A stretch of DNA of 64,000 nt from an uncultured Paraprevotella sp. (GTDB lineage Bacteria; Bacteroidota; Bacteroidia; Bacteroidales; Bacteroidaceae). A model generated the notes under the pieces. The model saw only the letters and a list, made by a program, of their open reading frames with translations. It ran no database searches and had not been told where the DNA came from. A program made the position numbers and the translations under genes. The DNA lies in contig CAMWUI010000002.1 of assembly GCA_947177395.1 (NCBI GenBank), positions 1 to 64,000 on the forward strand, in the 5' to 3' direction. Every line of letters begins with the position of its first letter. Positions within the stretch are counted from its first letter, which is position 1. Shown piece after piece: positions 56,159 through 63,367 of this stretch.

Positions 56159-56452
56159 TTAATACTTTGAATAATTTAGTCCACGACAACCTGTGCATCC
56201 TGTCTGACATGTACCACGACAAGAGCCTGAACAAGTAGTGTAGCAATTGCCCTGACAACTTCCATCACATCGGCCATAACAACTACCGGAACACCCATAT
56301 TCACATCCCATAGGAATTTTTTCAGATGCATTCATAATAGCCGGAGCACCAGCCAATACCACTGCACCCAGAATAGGCAATGCACTCTTAGCAGCTTTCT
56401 TGAAGAACTCGCGTCTTGACTGCAGTTCTTCGTTTTGATTCTTTTTCTTCAT
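56159..56452 (-). CDS. Tat-targeted Cys-rich CXXX-repeat peptide precursor
   Basis: This 97-aa protein has a twin-arginine signal: SRREFFK at 12-18, then a hydrophobic stretch (about 24-38) and a possible cleavage site near IMNA (39-42). The rest (50-89) is a strict CXXX repeat: Cys at 50, 54, 58, 62, 66, 70, 74, 78, 82 and 86, then 89, with Gly, Ser, Thr and Tyr between them (for example CEYGCSGSCYGRCDGSC). This is the likely substrate of the two maturases downstream. The repeat suggests one cross-link per unit. The Tat signal implies export after folding and modification. The gene is first in the operon and has no canonical promoter box of its own. Confidence 0.85.
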   Translation of the reverse strand: MKKKNQNEELQSRREFFKKAAKSALPILGAVVLAGAPAIMNASEKIPMGCEYGCSGSCYGRCDGSCQGNCYTTCSGSCRGTCQTGCTGCRGLNYSKY

Positions 56453-56526
56453 AACCTTTTTGAAGTTAAACAGCCTGTCGACCTCCCAGCTTCGGCATAA
56501 ACAATAAGATAGTGATGATTGACTAT

Positions 56527-56626
56527 AAAAAAAGAGCGTGGAGATCCGTACCTGTTACTCGTCCCACCGCTTGAGGCTCTGGCATTTGCCCATCCAGTCA
56601 GAACGAGCAACGCAGAACCCACGCCG
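56527..56626 (-). ncRNA. About 90-nt hairpin RNA with intrinsic terminator upstream of the peptide operon
   Basis: On the minus strand GCGTGG (56619-56624 as CCACGC on plus) pairs with 56536-56541, with inner pairings CTCGT/ACGAG (56558-56562 with 56603-56607) and CTGG/CCAG (56579-56582 with 56594-56597). The long imperfect hairpin is followed by TTTTTTT. The family is not recognised. It could be the 3' end of a longer structured leader or an independent small RNA. It lies about 75 bases upstream of the Cys-rich precursor gene, so it may control readthrough into the operon. Confidence 0.55.
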
Positions 56627-56629
56627 ATG

Positions 56630-56953
56630 AGTTTATATAAATACCTCTATAATCCTATCTCTTCCTTAATTATTATAAGGAAATAGGTATGGATATAGAA
56701 ATGTTTTATAAAAACATCCCATGAGCGTCTACCGTTGCCTTGTTCAATGACTGAATTTTGAAACTGCCAGATTCCAAGCGGTCAAGAACAAAGCGCATTG
56801 TAACGCTTTTCTAATATAGTGACTCTCTTTCCCACCCAAAGCCGCTGTAGGTCCGGTATTACCCATTCCTAAAGCTCGGCGCAGGTTGTCCCCGCTACTT
56901 CGTAGTGTACACTTACACTCAGCGAAAGACTTCGAGAATCACCGGCAAAAATA
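56630..56953 (-). ncRNA. Structured RNA candidate upstream of the CXXX peptide operon
   Basis: Minus-strand pairing candidates include CCGGT with ACCGG (near 56943 and 56855), AGTGTACACT (56904-56915), AAAGCG...CGCTTT (near 56790-56810), GTTCTTG with its mate near 56740, ATGTTTT...AAAACAT (56702-56717), and a nested stem CCTATTTCCTTA...TAAGG (56660-56690). The TATTTTTG box at 56946-56953 gives a plausible start. There is no open frame with coding character. Could be a leader or a free RNA; family unknown. Confidence 0.45.
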
Positions 56954-57090
56954 ATGCTTTATTTTAAAAGCACACTATATTTTACATATTTTCTTTTATC
57001 CAGTAGTATCTTTCATGTCTATTGGAATAGACAGAATTTCTTTCCCGCTAATTTCCCATAAGTATTGATTCCCTACTTTATTTGCGCAAA

Positions 57091-58593
57091 TCATATTTTC
57101 TGTTTCCAGAAATCAGGAACAAAGAGGAAAAGAACTGTGAATATTTCCAGACGGCCCACTAACATAAAGAAACTGAGCAGCCATTTGCCCGCTTCGGGGA
57201 ACATGGCAAATGTGGAAGCCGGACCCGTGGCTCCCATACCGGGACCTACGTTGCTCAAGGCCGATACACAACTGCCCAGCGCCGTGTCACCCGAAACACC
57301 CAGCAAAGAAAGAATGAAGACACCGGCTATCACCAGTATACAATAGAGAAAAAGGAAGGCCAAAGCCCGCACTACCTTGTGCTCCGGCAATACGTTTCCC
57401 GACAGGCGGATGGGAACGACGGCACGGGGATGCAACTGAAGCTTGAATTCGTTCACGGCATTTTTCAGACACACCATGATACGAATCACCTTTATACCGC
57501 CACTCGTGGAACCGGCACAGGAACCTATCGCCATAATCAGAAGCGTGGGCAGAAAGAAAGCCGTACCCCAAGCTACATAATCGAAACAGGAACTCTGGTA
57601 ACCGCTGGTGGAAATAATGGAAACAACATGGAACAACGAGGCGCGGAACGTCTCTTCCAACGTACCCGGCATGTTTTCTTCCACTATCTGTTCGCCGGGC
57701 ACCATACCCCCTTTCGTATAATAGAAAAGTCCCATGAACAGGAGTACGGAAAACAGGATAATACATAAAAACCATTTCAATTCCTCGTTCTTGAAAAAAA
57801 CACGCATGCGCCCTACACTGAAATAATAGTAAAGAGAGAAATTCACGCTTCCTATGATCATAAAGAAAGTGCATACATACTCTATATAGGAAGAATGGAA
57901 ATAGCCTATGCTTTCCTGGTGGGTGGAAAAACCGCCGGTAGCCAACGTGGTCATGGCATGACACACGGAATCGAACAGGTTCATAGGACCGGCATAGAAA
58001 GCCGCCACACAGATACAGGTGAGCAATATGTATATCAACAGCAATCTGCGGGCGGTGTCTCTTATCTTCGGCCTCAACTTGTCTATACCGAGCCCTGTCA
58101 CTTCGGCTGAAAAGATATTGGTGTTCTTCAATTCATACACCGGTATCAGGGCAAAAGAAAATACGATGATCCCCAGTCCGCCCATCCATTGCAGGATGCA
58201 CCGCCAAAACAGAATGCCATGGGGCTGACTGTTTATATTGGTAAGAACGGACGCACCTGTGGTGGTCAGTCCGGACATGGTCTCGAAAAAAGCGTCCGCC
58301 ACATTGTCCGTCGTCCGGTAAAAGAGGAAAGGCAGCATTCCTAATAAAGAGAACACGACCCATATCAGCGAAACGATAAGGAAACTGTCCTTGCGGGAAA
58401 AGGTATTACCGGAACAGTATTTTCCCTTCACGAGCAACCCCGCCCCTATCAGAGCCGTAATGGCAGCCGAAGCTGCAAAAGCCGGCCAGTCGTTATCCCC
58501 TTCAAGCAACTGATAATAATAAGAAATGCCGCACGTCAGTGCCATGAAAAGCGATTCCATGAGCACAAGCAACCCGAATATTTTAGATTTCAC
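57091..58593 (-). CDS. trkH: Trk-type potassium uptake membrane subunit TrkH
   Basis: This 500-aa membrane protein has four pore-loop modules, with TTTGASVL, TLATGGFSTH, STSGYQSS and SNVGPGMGA as selectivity-filter-like segments; their Gly residues are those expected in Trk/Ktr channels. The loop IGSCAGSTSGGIKVIR is conserved in the family. It imports potassium at the inner membrane with the NAD-binding subunit TrkA, whose gene is not adjacent. A TACTTTTG promoter box lies just upstream. Confidence 0.93.
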   Translation of the reverse strand: MKSKIFGLLVLMESLFMALTCGISYYYQLLEGDNDWPAFAASAAITALIGAGLLVKGKYCSGNTFSRKDSFLIVSLIWVVFSLLGMLPFLFYRTTDNVADAFFETMSGLTTTGASVLTNINSQPHGILFWRCILQWMGGLGIIVFSFALIPVYELKNTNIFSAEVTGLGIDKLRPKIRDTARRLLLIYILLTCICVAAFYAGPMNLFDSVCHAMTTLATGGFSTHQESIGYFHSSYIEYVCTFFMIIGSVNFSLYYYFSVGRMRVFFKNEELKWFLCIILFSVLLFMGLFYYTKGGMVPGEQIVEENMPGTLEETFRASLFHVVSIISTSGYQSSCFDYVAWGTAFFLPTLLIMAIGSCAGSTSGGIKVIRIMVCLKNAVNEFKLQLHPRAVVPIRLSGNVLPEHKVVRALAFLFLYCILVIAGVFILSLLGVSGDTALGSCVSALSNVGPGMGATGPASTFAMFPEAGKWLLSFFMLVGRLEIFTVLFLFVPDFWKQKI

Positions 58594-58619
58594 GTTTCGT
58601 CTACGCTTTTGTAAGTATA

Positions 58620-58627
58620 CAAAAGTA
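58620..58627 (-). promoter_or_regulatory. -7 promoter box of trkH
   Basis: The minus strand reads TACTTTTG, matching TAnnTTTG, 27 bases upstream of the start codon. Confidence 0.45.
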
Positions 58628-58704
58628 ATGATTATTTTTTAATACGCTGCCCGTCTGTTTCTTTTTTCGGAGAGAGAGCGGATGTCCGCACAAATATTCT
58701 TTGT

Positions 58705-59475
58705 TCAGTATGAAACGGAAACTGTCAGTCCTTCCTTCCGCAGGAGAGAGGCTATACGGTCCAATTGTTCGGGCTCGGCTTTCACCAGATTCTTATCCGG
58801 CGTCTCGCGGTCTATCGTATAAATCATCACTTGCCGGGGCGCTATCTCTTTTACCGTCCGCAGCCAGGGAAGCACGTATTCGTCCGACGTATTGTCCAGA
58901 CGGCTCTGCCTGTTGCCCATGAACATGGTCTGTATGATAACCTGGCCGTGAAACTCTTTCAACTGCCGGACGACTGCGGACAAATCGTATTTTCCCGTCG
59001 GACGGTCTGTACTGCGAATATAGTTTTCGTCCACCGTGTCCAGCTTCTGGATATTGTTGTCCACTTTCAGCAAAGCCTTCACTACGTCCGCCCGGTGGAG
59101 CTGAGTGGCGTTGCTGAGCACGCTTACCTTCGCATTCGGGAAATAGGCATCGCGCAGAGCCAGCACGTCGTCGATGATTCCGGCAAAGTGAGGATGAACC
59201 GTAGGTTCTCCGTTGCCGGCAAAGGTAAGCACATCAGGAGTCGGACCGTTGGTCTGCATATCCTGCAACTTTGCTTCCAGCGCTTCCCTCACTTCTTCGC
59301 GGGAAGGAAGCGGAGTATGAGGTTTGTGATCCTTGTTATACCCACATTCGCAATACACGCAATCAAACGTACAGACCTTGCCGTCCGCAGGCAAAAGGTT
59401 TATACCCAAAGAAACTCCCAGTCGTCTGCTGCGGACCGGTCCGAAAACAGGAGACGGATAAATTACTGTCGACAT
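58705..59475 (-). CDS. Radical SAM protein, COG0731-like
   Basis: This 256-aa protein has the radical SAM motif CTFDCVYC in KVCTFDCVYCECGYN, then VLTFAGNGEPTVHPHFAGII and VSVLSNATQLHRADV. It has no SPASM extension. It resembles the small COG0731-type Fe-S oxidoreductases of unknown substrate found in Bacteroidota. It is separate from the peptide operon, with trkH between. No operon partner is evident. Confidence 0.82.
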   Translation of the reverse strand: MSTVIYPSPVFGPVRSRRLGVSLGINLLPADGKVCTFDCVYCECGYNKDHKPHTPLPSREEVREALEAKLQDMQTNGPTPDVLTFAGNGEPTVHPHFAGIIDDVLALRDAYFPNAKVSVLSNATQLHRADVVKALLKVDNNIQKLDTVDENYIRSTDRPTGKYDLSAVVRQLKEFHGQVIIQTMFMGNRQSRLDNTSDEYVLPWLRTVKEIAPRQVMIYTIDRETPDKNLVKAEPEQLDRIASLLRKEGLTVSVSY

Positions 59476-59577
59476 ATATGCTTTATACCTTATTATTAAC
59501 AGGACTTCCTTGACGGAACCCGTGCAATATTCGCAAAATTCTCCGATATCTGCAAGAGCATCCTCATAAAAATCACA

Positions 59578-61653
59578 TTAAAAGACGTATCTCAATTGAA
59601 AAGAGACATCATTTTTCGATGAATGGGCAATGCGCTGCGTACCGGTTCCGATGCTGTTTCTGTCGAAATAACCGGTAAGACCGTATTTGCCAAGCAATGT
59701 CCACCGGGAACAGAACGTCCACTTTCCGGTCAGTGACAGACGGATTCCTTCGCCGTTGTAGGAAGGAAAAGCAAACGTGTATAACAATGTAGGTTCGTAA
59801 TCATAGAGCCGGCTTTCGTAGTCGTTGCAACGGAAATAGGCGGCATACAGGGATAGCTTCAGCCTGTCGGAAGAGAAACGGTAACCGGCCTGCTGGCTTA
59901 TCAGTATCCCGTTGCCCGGGGCAACCGCGGAAGACTGCGTGTGATTGTATGCCACGGTGTATTTCAGAACAAGATTACCGAAAGGCGTATATTCAATCCG
60001 GGTTTTCAGCTGATGATAAGTGCGGTATATGTCAAACTTCTCTTTTCTCTTCACACGGTAACTGAACAGGGCGGATACATTGCCGGAACAACGGGAACGC
60101 ATCCGCAACAGACCGTCGTATCCTCCGGAGGAATGTGACAGACCGTAGCGGGGCCATTTGAAATAAAAGAGGTCTGCATAGGCTTCCAGTTGCAGGTAAT
60201 CGACGGGAGACGCTTCCACTCCCGCATATATTCCGTTTTCATTTGTAACGGAAGTATTTTCGGAAAAGGCTCCCGAATAGAACGAACTGTAACGGTGGGA
60301 ATAGTAACGATGCAACAGTTTAAGGCGATAACGGGAATTAAAACGGTAAGCGAACGTATTCAACGCAGCCCAACCTCGGCGGTTGAACGAATACCCTGCC
60401 TCTCCGGATGCGGAAAACCTGTATCTGTGGAAACCGTAGTAAGCTCCCAATACGCCGAATTCCTTTCCGGAAGGATAATATGTCCGGTAGAAATCCGTAC
60501 CCGGAACGAAAGAACGGTCGAAATGCTGATAATAACCCACAAGACCGGCATATCCCTGTGAAGCGTTCCACAGGATGTTCCCTCCCGCAGTCCGGCCGGT
60601 CAGATTATGTTTCCTGTTCATTTCACCCAAAGTACGGTGATACCCGTCCTTGCGCCAGGTAGCCACAGTTCCGTCCGTATTCAGAGTCGCATCATGGCGG
60701 TTCTGCGAGACAAACAGAGTTACTTCCGTCTTGTTCAACCTGACCGTGGCGGCCGCTCCCCGGAAATGAGGCATTTCGGAAGTTGAGAAAAAGCGTTTTA
60801 TTCCCTGGTTGGACGCCGAAACATTCGTATGGATACTTTTGCCGAACATAGAGCCCATACCCAGCACAAGCCCTTGCCCGAAATTCAGTTTATAGTCTCC
60901 CAGAGCCAACGATTTAAGTCTGCCGTCTGTTTTCAACAAGGCATGAAAAGAAAACATATCATAACTCCAGTTGCCGTAAGCGCCGAAAGGTTCGCCCGGA
61001 TCCTTTTCTGCTGTAAAACCCGCAGACAGTTGGTTGTCATACCTGTAATCGTACCGGATATTATGATAAAGCGGATTCCCCAAGTATTTCTTATTGGGAC
61101 TTTTCAACAATGTTTCCTTATCATAGTTCTTATATCCATCTCTCTGATACAAAGGTATATCCAATTTAGTTATCAACTCGTTTTTACCATATTTAAACAA
61201 GTTTTTCAACTTAAACTTCTTCTTTTCAACAGGCACATCAGCCGCATAGAGAAACAAAGGAAGAAACATTCTCTCCCAATATCCGACAGAAGGAATGAGC
61301 AGGAGTTCGTCCATCGTTTTCATAGGACCGCATCTGTATATATAAGCCTGAATGTCTTCTATCTGACTGTCCGTTAGAAACGGTATTCCGGCCAATTCAT
61401 CTTCAGAGGCCGTATTTATGTTCACCGGGTGTTCGTGCATGTTCATCAACTCTTCCAGCCATTCCTCCATTTCGGTTTCCCCCATCTCATCATTCATTTC
61501 CGTACGGGCGTATTCCACAAAATCAGACCAGGAATAACTTTGCGAACATGCTTTATCAACAGGATAAACAAATGTAAATAAGAATATTAATATTGTTATT
61601 AATAACAGGTATCGATAATTATCACTATTCTTATTTACAGGCAATATATTCAT
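59578..61653 (-). CDS. Secreted helix-hairpin-helix protein with outer-membrane barrel-like C-terminus
   Basis: The start at 61653 (MNILPVNKN) gives 691 aa, beginning with a membrane-type signal (LLLITILIFLFTFVYPV). Residues about 65-150 contain a ComEA-like HhH pair (NINTASEDELAGIPFLT, then IQAYIYRCGPMKTMDELLLIPSVG). The rest (about 170-691) is rich in Tyr, Arg, Gly and alternating hydrophobics (FGQGLVLGMG; AGYSFNRRGWAALNTFAYRFNSRYRLKLLH), ending SFQLRYVF. This suggests a beta-barrel. Such HhH-barrel proteins occur across Bacteroidota; the role of the DNA-binding-like motif outside the cytoplasm is unknown, and DNA uptake is only a guess. Confidence 0.7.
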   Translation of the reverse strand: MNILPVNKNSDNYRYLLLITILIFLFTFVYPVDKACSQSYSWSDFVEYARTEMNDEMGETEMEEWLEELMNMHEHPVNINTASEDELAGIPFLTDSQIEDIQAYIYRCGPMKTMDELLLIPSVGYWERMFLPLFLYAADVPVEKKKFKLKNLFKYGKNELITKLDIPLYQRDGYKNYDKETLLKSPNKKYLGNPLYHNIRYDYRYDNQLSAGFTAEKDPGEPFGAYGNWSYDMFSFHALLKTDGRLKSLALGDYKLNFGQGLVLGMGSMFGKSIHTNVSASNQGIKRFFSTSEMPHFRGAAATVRLNKTEVTLFVSQNRHDATLNTDGTVATWRKDGYHRTLGEMNRKHNLTGRTAGGNILWNASQGYAGLVGYYQHFDRSFVPGTDFYRTYYPSGKEFGVLGAYYGFHRYRFSASGEAGYSFNRRGWAALNTFAYRFNSRYRLKLLHRYYSHRYSSFYSGAFSENTSVTNENGIYAGVEASPVDYLQLEAYADLFYFKWPRYGLSHSSGGYDGLLRMRSRCSGNVSALFSYRVKRKEKFDIYRTYHQLKTRIEYTPFGNLVLKYTVAYNHTQSSAVAPGNGILISQQAGYRFSSDRLKLSLYAAYFRCNDYESRLYDYEPTLLYTFAFPSYNGEGIRLSLTGKWTFCSRWTLLGKYGLTGYFDRNSIGTGTQRIAHSSKNDVSFQLRYVF

Positions 61654-61723
61654 GCAACTCAGTTCCGATATGCAAACAAAGTATATTATTTGCAAAATTC
61701 ATAATCCTTACCGATTTAATTTC

Positions 61724-61731
61724 TAATTTTG
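61724..61731 (+). promoter_or_regulatory. -7 box directly before the DUF4294 gene
   Basis: TAATTTTG matches TAnnTTTG and ends 7 bases before the ATG at 61739, so transcription could begin at or beside the start codon. Confidence 0.4.
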
Positions 61732-61738
61732 TGAGATT

Positions 61739-62368
61739 ATGACGAGAATACTGATATGCATAGTCTCTTTTCTTTTGTTTTCCGGAACAATAGCCGCACA
61801 GACAGAAGACATCCTCCCAGCTGACGAAAAACTGGAAGAAATTCCTGTCATACTATATAAGAAGGCACAGAAAGAATGGTACATAGACGACTCCATAGAA
61901 GTATTTATCCTGCCGGAAATACCCGTGTATCCCCCTTTGAAATTTAAAAACCAAAAAGAAATCAAACGCTACAACCGGCTTGTCTACAATGTAAAGAAGA
62001 CATTGCCCATAGCCAAAAGGGCCAACATGCTGATATTGGAAACATACGAAATACTGGAAACGCTGCCGGACAAGAAGTCCAAAGAGGAACATATAAAGGC
62101 TGTGGAAAAGAGCATCAAAAAGGATTATACTCCTCAGGTGAAGAAACTTACCCTGTCGCAGGGAAAACTTCTCATCAAACTTATCAACAGGGAATGCAAC
62201 CAGTCGGCCTACAGAATCATCAATGCTTTCTTCGGTCCTCTGAAATCAGGTTTCTATCAGACGATAGCCACCGTATGCGGAGCCAGCCTGAAAAAAGAAT
62301 ATGATCCGGAAGAAGACGATAAAATGGTGGAACGCGTTGTCCGCATGGTGGAAAGCGGACAACTCTGA
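61739..62368 (+). CDS. DUF4294 domain protein
   Basis: This 209-aa protein has a signal peptide (1-20, ending TIAA). The body is largely helical and charged, with FKNQKEIKRYNRLVYNVKKTLPIAK, LSQGKLLIKLINRE and FFGPLKSGFYQTIATVCG. This is the Bacteroidota-specific DUF4294 family of secreted proteins, and its function is unknown. The candidate promoter would give a nearly leaderless transcript. Confidence 0.8.
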   Translation: MTRILICIVSFLLFSGTIAAQTEDILPADEKLEEIPVILYKKAQKEWYIDDSIEVFILPEIPVYPPLKFKNQKEIKRYNRLVYNVKKTLPIAKRANMLILETYEILETLPDKKSKEEHIKAVEKSIKKDYTPQVKKLTLSQGKLLIKLINRECNQSAYRIINAFFGPLKSGFYQTIATVCGASLKKEYDPEEDDKMVERVVRMVESGQL

Positions 62369-62376
62369 CACCGTTT

Positions 62377-62916
62377 TCAACAGAGTTTCAACAACCGGGC
62401 GAACTCCCATATAAGAATGCCCGCCGTCACGGATACGTTCAAGGAATGCTTCGTACCGAACTGGGGTATCTCTATACATCCGTCACACATGTCGACGACA
62501 CTCTGCTGGACACCTTTCACTTCGTTTCCCAACACAATGGCATACTTTTTATGTACATCCGGACGTATATCCTGAAGATATACACTACCTTCCACCTGTT
62601 CCACCGCCCACAGTTCATAACCGGCGGACTTCAGTTCACGAACGGCGTCCCGGGTATCCTTCACATACTTCCAGTTCACGGAATCTTCCGCTCCCAAAGC
62701 CGTCTTATGTATCTCGGGCTGAGGAGGAACAGCCGTAATACCGCATAGATAGACACATTCGACCCGAAATGCATCGGACGTACGGAACACAGCCCCCACA
62801 TTGTGAAGGCTTCTCACTTCGTCCAGCACAACGACCAAAGGCAGTTTATCGGCCTCTTTGAACTGCTCCTGCGTGAGACGGTTCATCTCTGTTATCTTCA
62901 ATTTCCTCATGCGCAT
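62377..62916 (-). CDS. SpoU/TrmH-family RNA 2'-O-methyltransferase
   Basis: This 179-aa protein carries SPOUT motifs: motif 1 in SLHNVGAVFRTSDAF, motif 2 in YAIVLGNEVKGVQQSVVD and motif 3 in CIEIPQFGTKHSLNVSVTAGILIWEF. The catalytic Asn and Arg lie in motif 1, and the SAM-binding trefoil knot in the last two. It methylates a ribose in tRNA or rRNA; the target is not clear. It converges with the DUF4294 gene, the two stop codons lying 8 bases apart. The start could be 62916 or 62910. Confidence 0.88.
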   Translation of the reverse strand: MRMRKLKITEMNRLTQEQFKEADKLPLVVVLDEVRSLHNVGAVFRTSDAFRVECVYLCGITAVPPQPEIHKTALGAEDSVNWKYVKDTRDAVRELKSAGYELWAVEQVEGSVYLQDIRPDVHKKYAIVLGNEVKGVQQSVVDMCDGCIEIPQFGTKHSLNVSVTAGILIWEFARLLKLC

Positions 62917-63367
62917 ACTCCTGTTTACAGAACAAAGATAATAAAACGGTAAATAAGTACTTAATAACTCGTTTATAAAAAAACGACACTTAAGGGAAAA
63001 TAAATTTGGAAGCTATTGAAAAGCCATACGTGATATAAAAATCCAAATAAACAAGAAACAAAGCCAAAAGAAGAAAACCATGTTTGAACTTAATTTTCAT
63101 CTGTAAAAACAGTAATCTTTGGCATAAAGTTCCTAACTTTGCGAGTTGTGAACATACGGTTGAAAACATATATGAATCTTATATTATCCTTTCATTATCA
63201 AAGGTTATATGCAGACGTACGTAGTTGATAAACTGTTTATGCCACACAATCTCTACTTAATAAGTTCATAGGCAAACATAAGAAGAATTTCTTTTAAACA
63301 CTTTCAACAGACAATAAACATAAACATAAGTTTCTTTTAAAAAAGAAAAAGAATAAATAATAAAGAT
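62917..63367. other. AT-rich intergenic region upstream of nadA
   Basis: No gene, repeat or recognised RNA is visible. It contains the promoter box of the methyltransferase gene (minus strand) and a possible nadA box, TAACTTTG at 63134-63141 (plus), about 230 bases before nadA. No canonical -33 element is seen. Confidence 0.5.
62933..62940 (-). promoter_or_regulatory. -7 promoter box of the RNA methyltransferase gene
   Basis: The minus strand reads TATCTTTG, matching TAnnTTTG, 17 bases upstream of the start. Confidence 0.4.

Larger units (their letters stand above)
56453..57090. other. Non-coding region with apparent structured RNA between trkH and the peptide operon
   Basis: No protein gene is visible. 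The minus strand shows many nested inverted repeats from about 56534 to 56945, a TATTTTTG box at 56946-56953 that may start transcription, and a terminator-like hairpin with a T7 run at 56527-56533. It does not carry the hallmark motifs I know for tmRNA, RNase P RNA, 6S RNA or SRP RNA. A small hairpin (57016-57033) lies downstream of trkH. Confidence 0.55.

Noticed and set aside
56453-57090. tmRNA, RNase P RNA, SRP RNA or 6S RNA
   Set aside because: The conserved core motifs I know for these RNAs are absent (for example GAGGAAAGTCC of RNase P, the tmRNA acceptor end, and GGTCAGG...GGAAGGAAGCAGCC of SRP RNA).
58705-59475. Third radical SAM enzyme of the peptide operon
   Set aside because: It is separated from the operon by trkH and the RNA region, lacks a SPASM domain and resembles a widespread COG0731-type protein.
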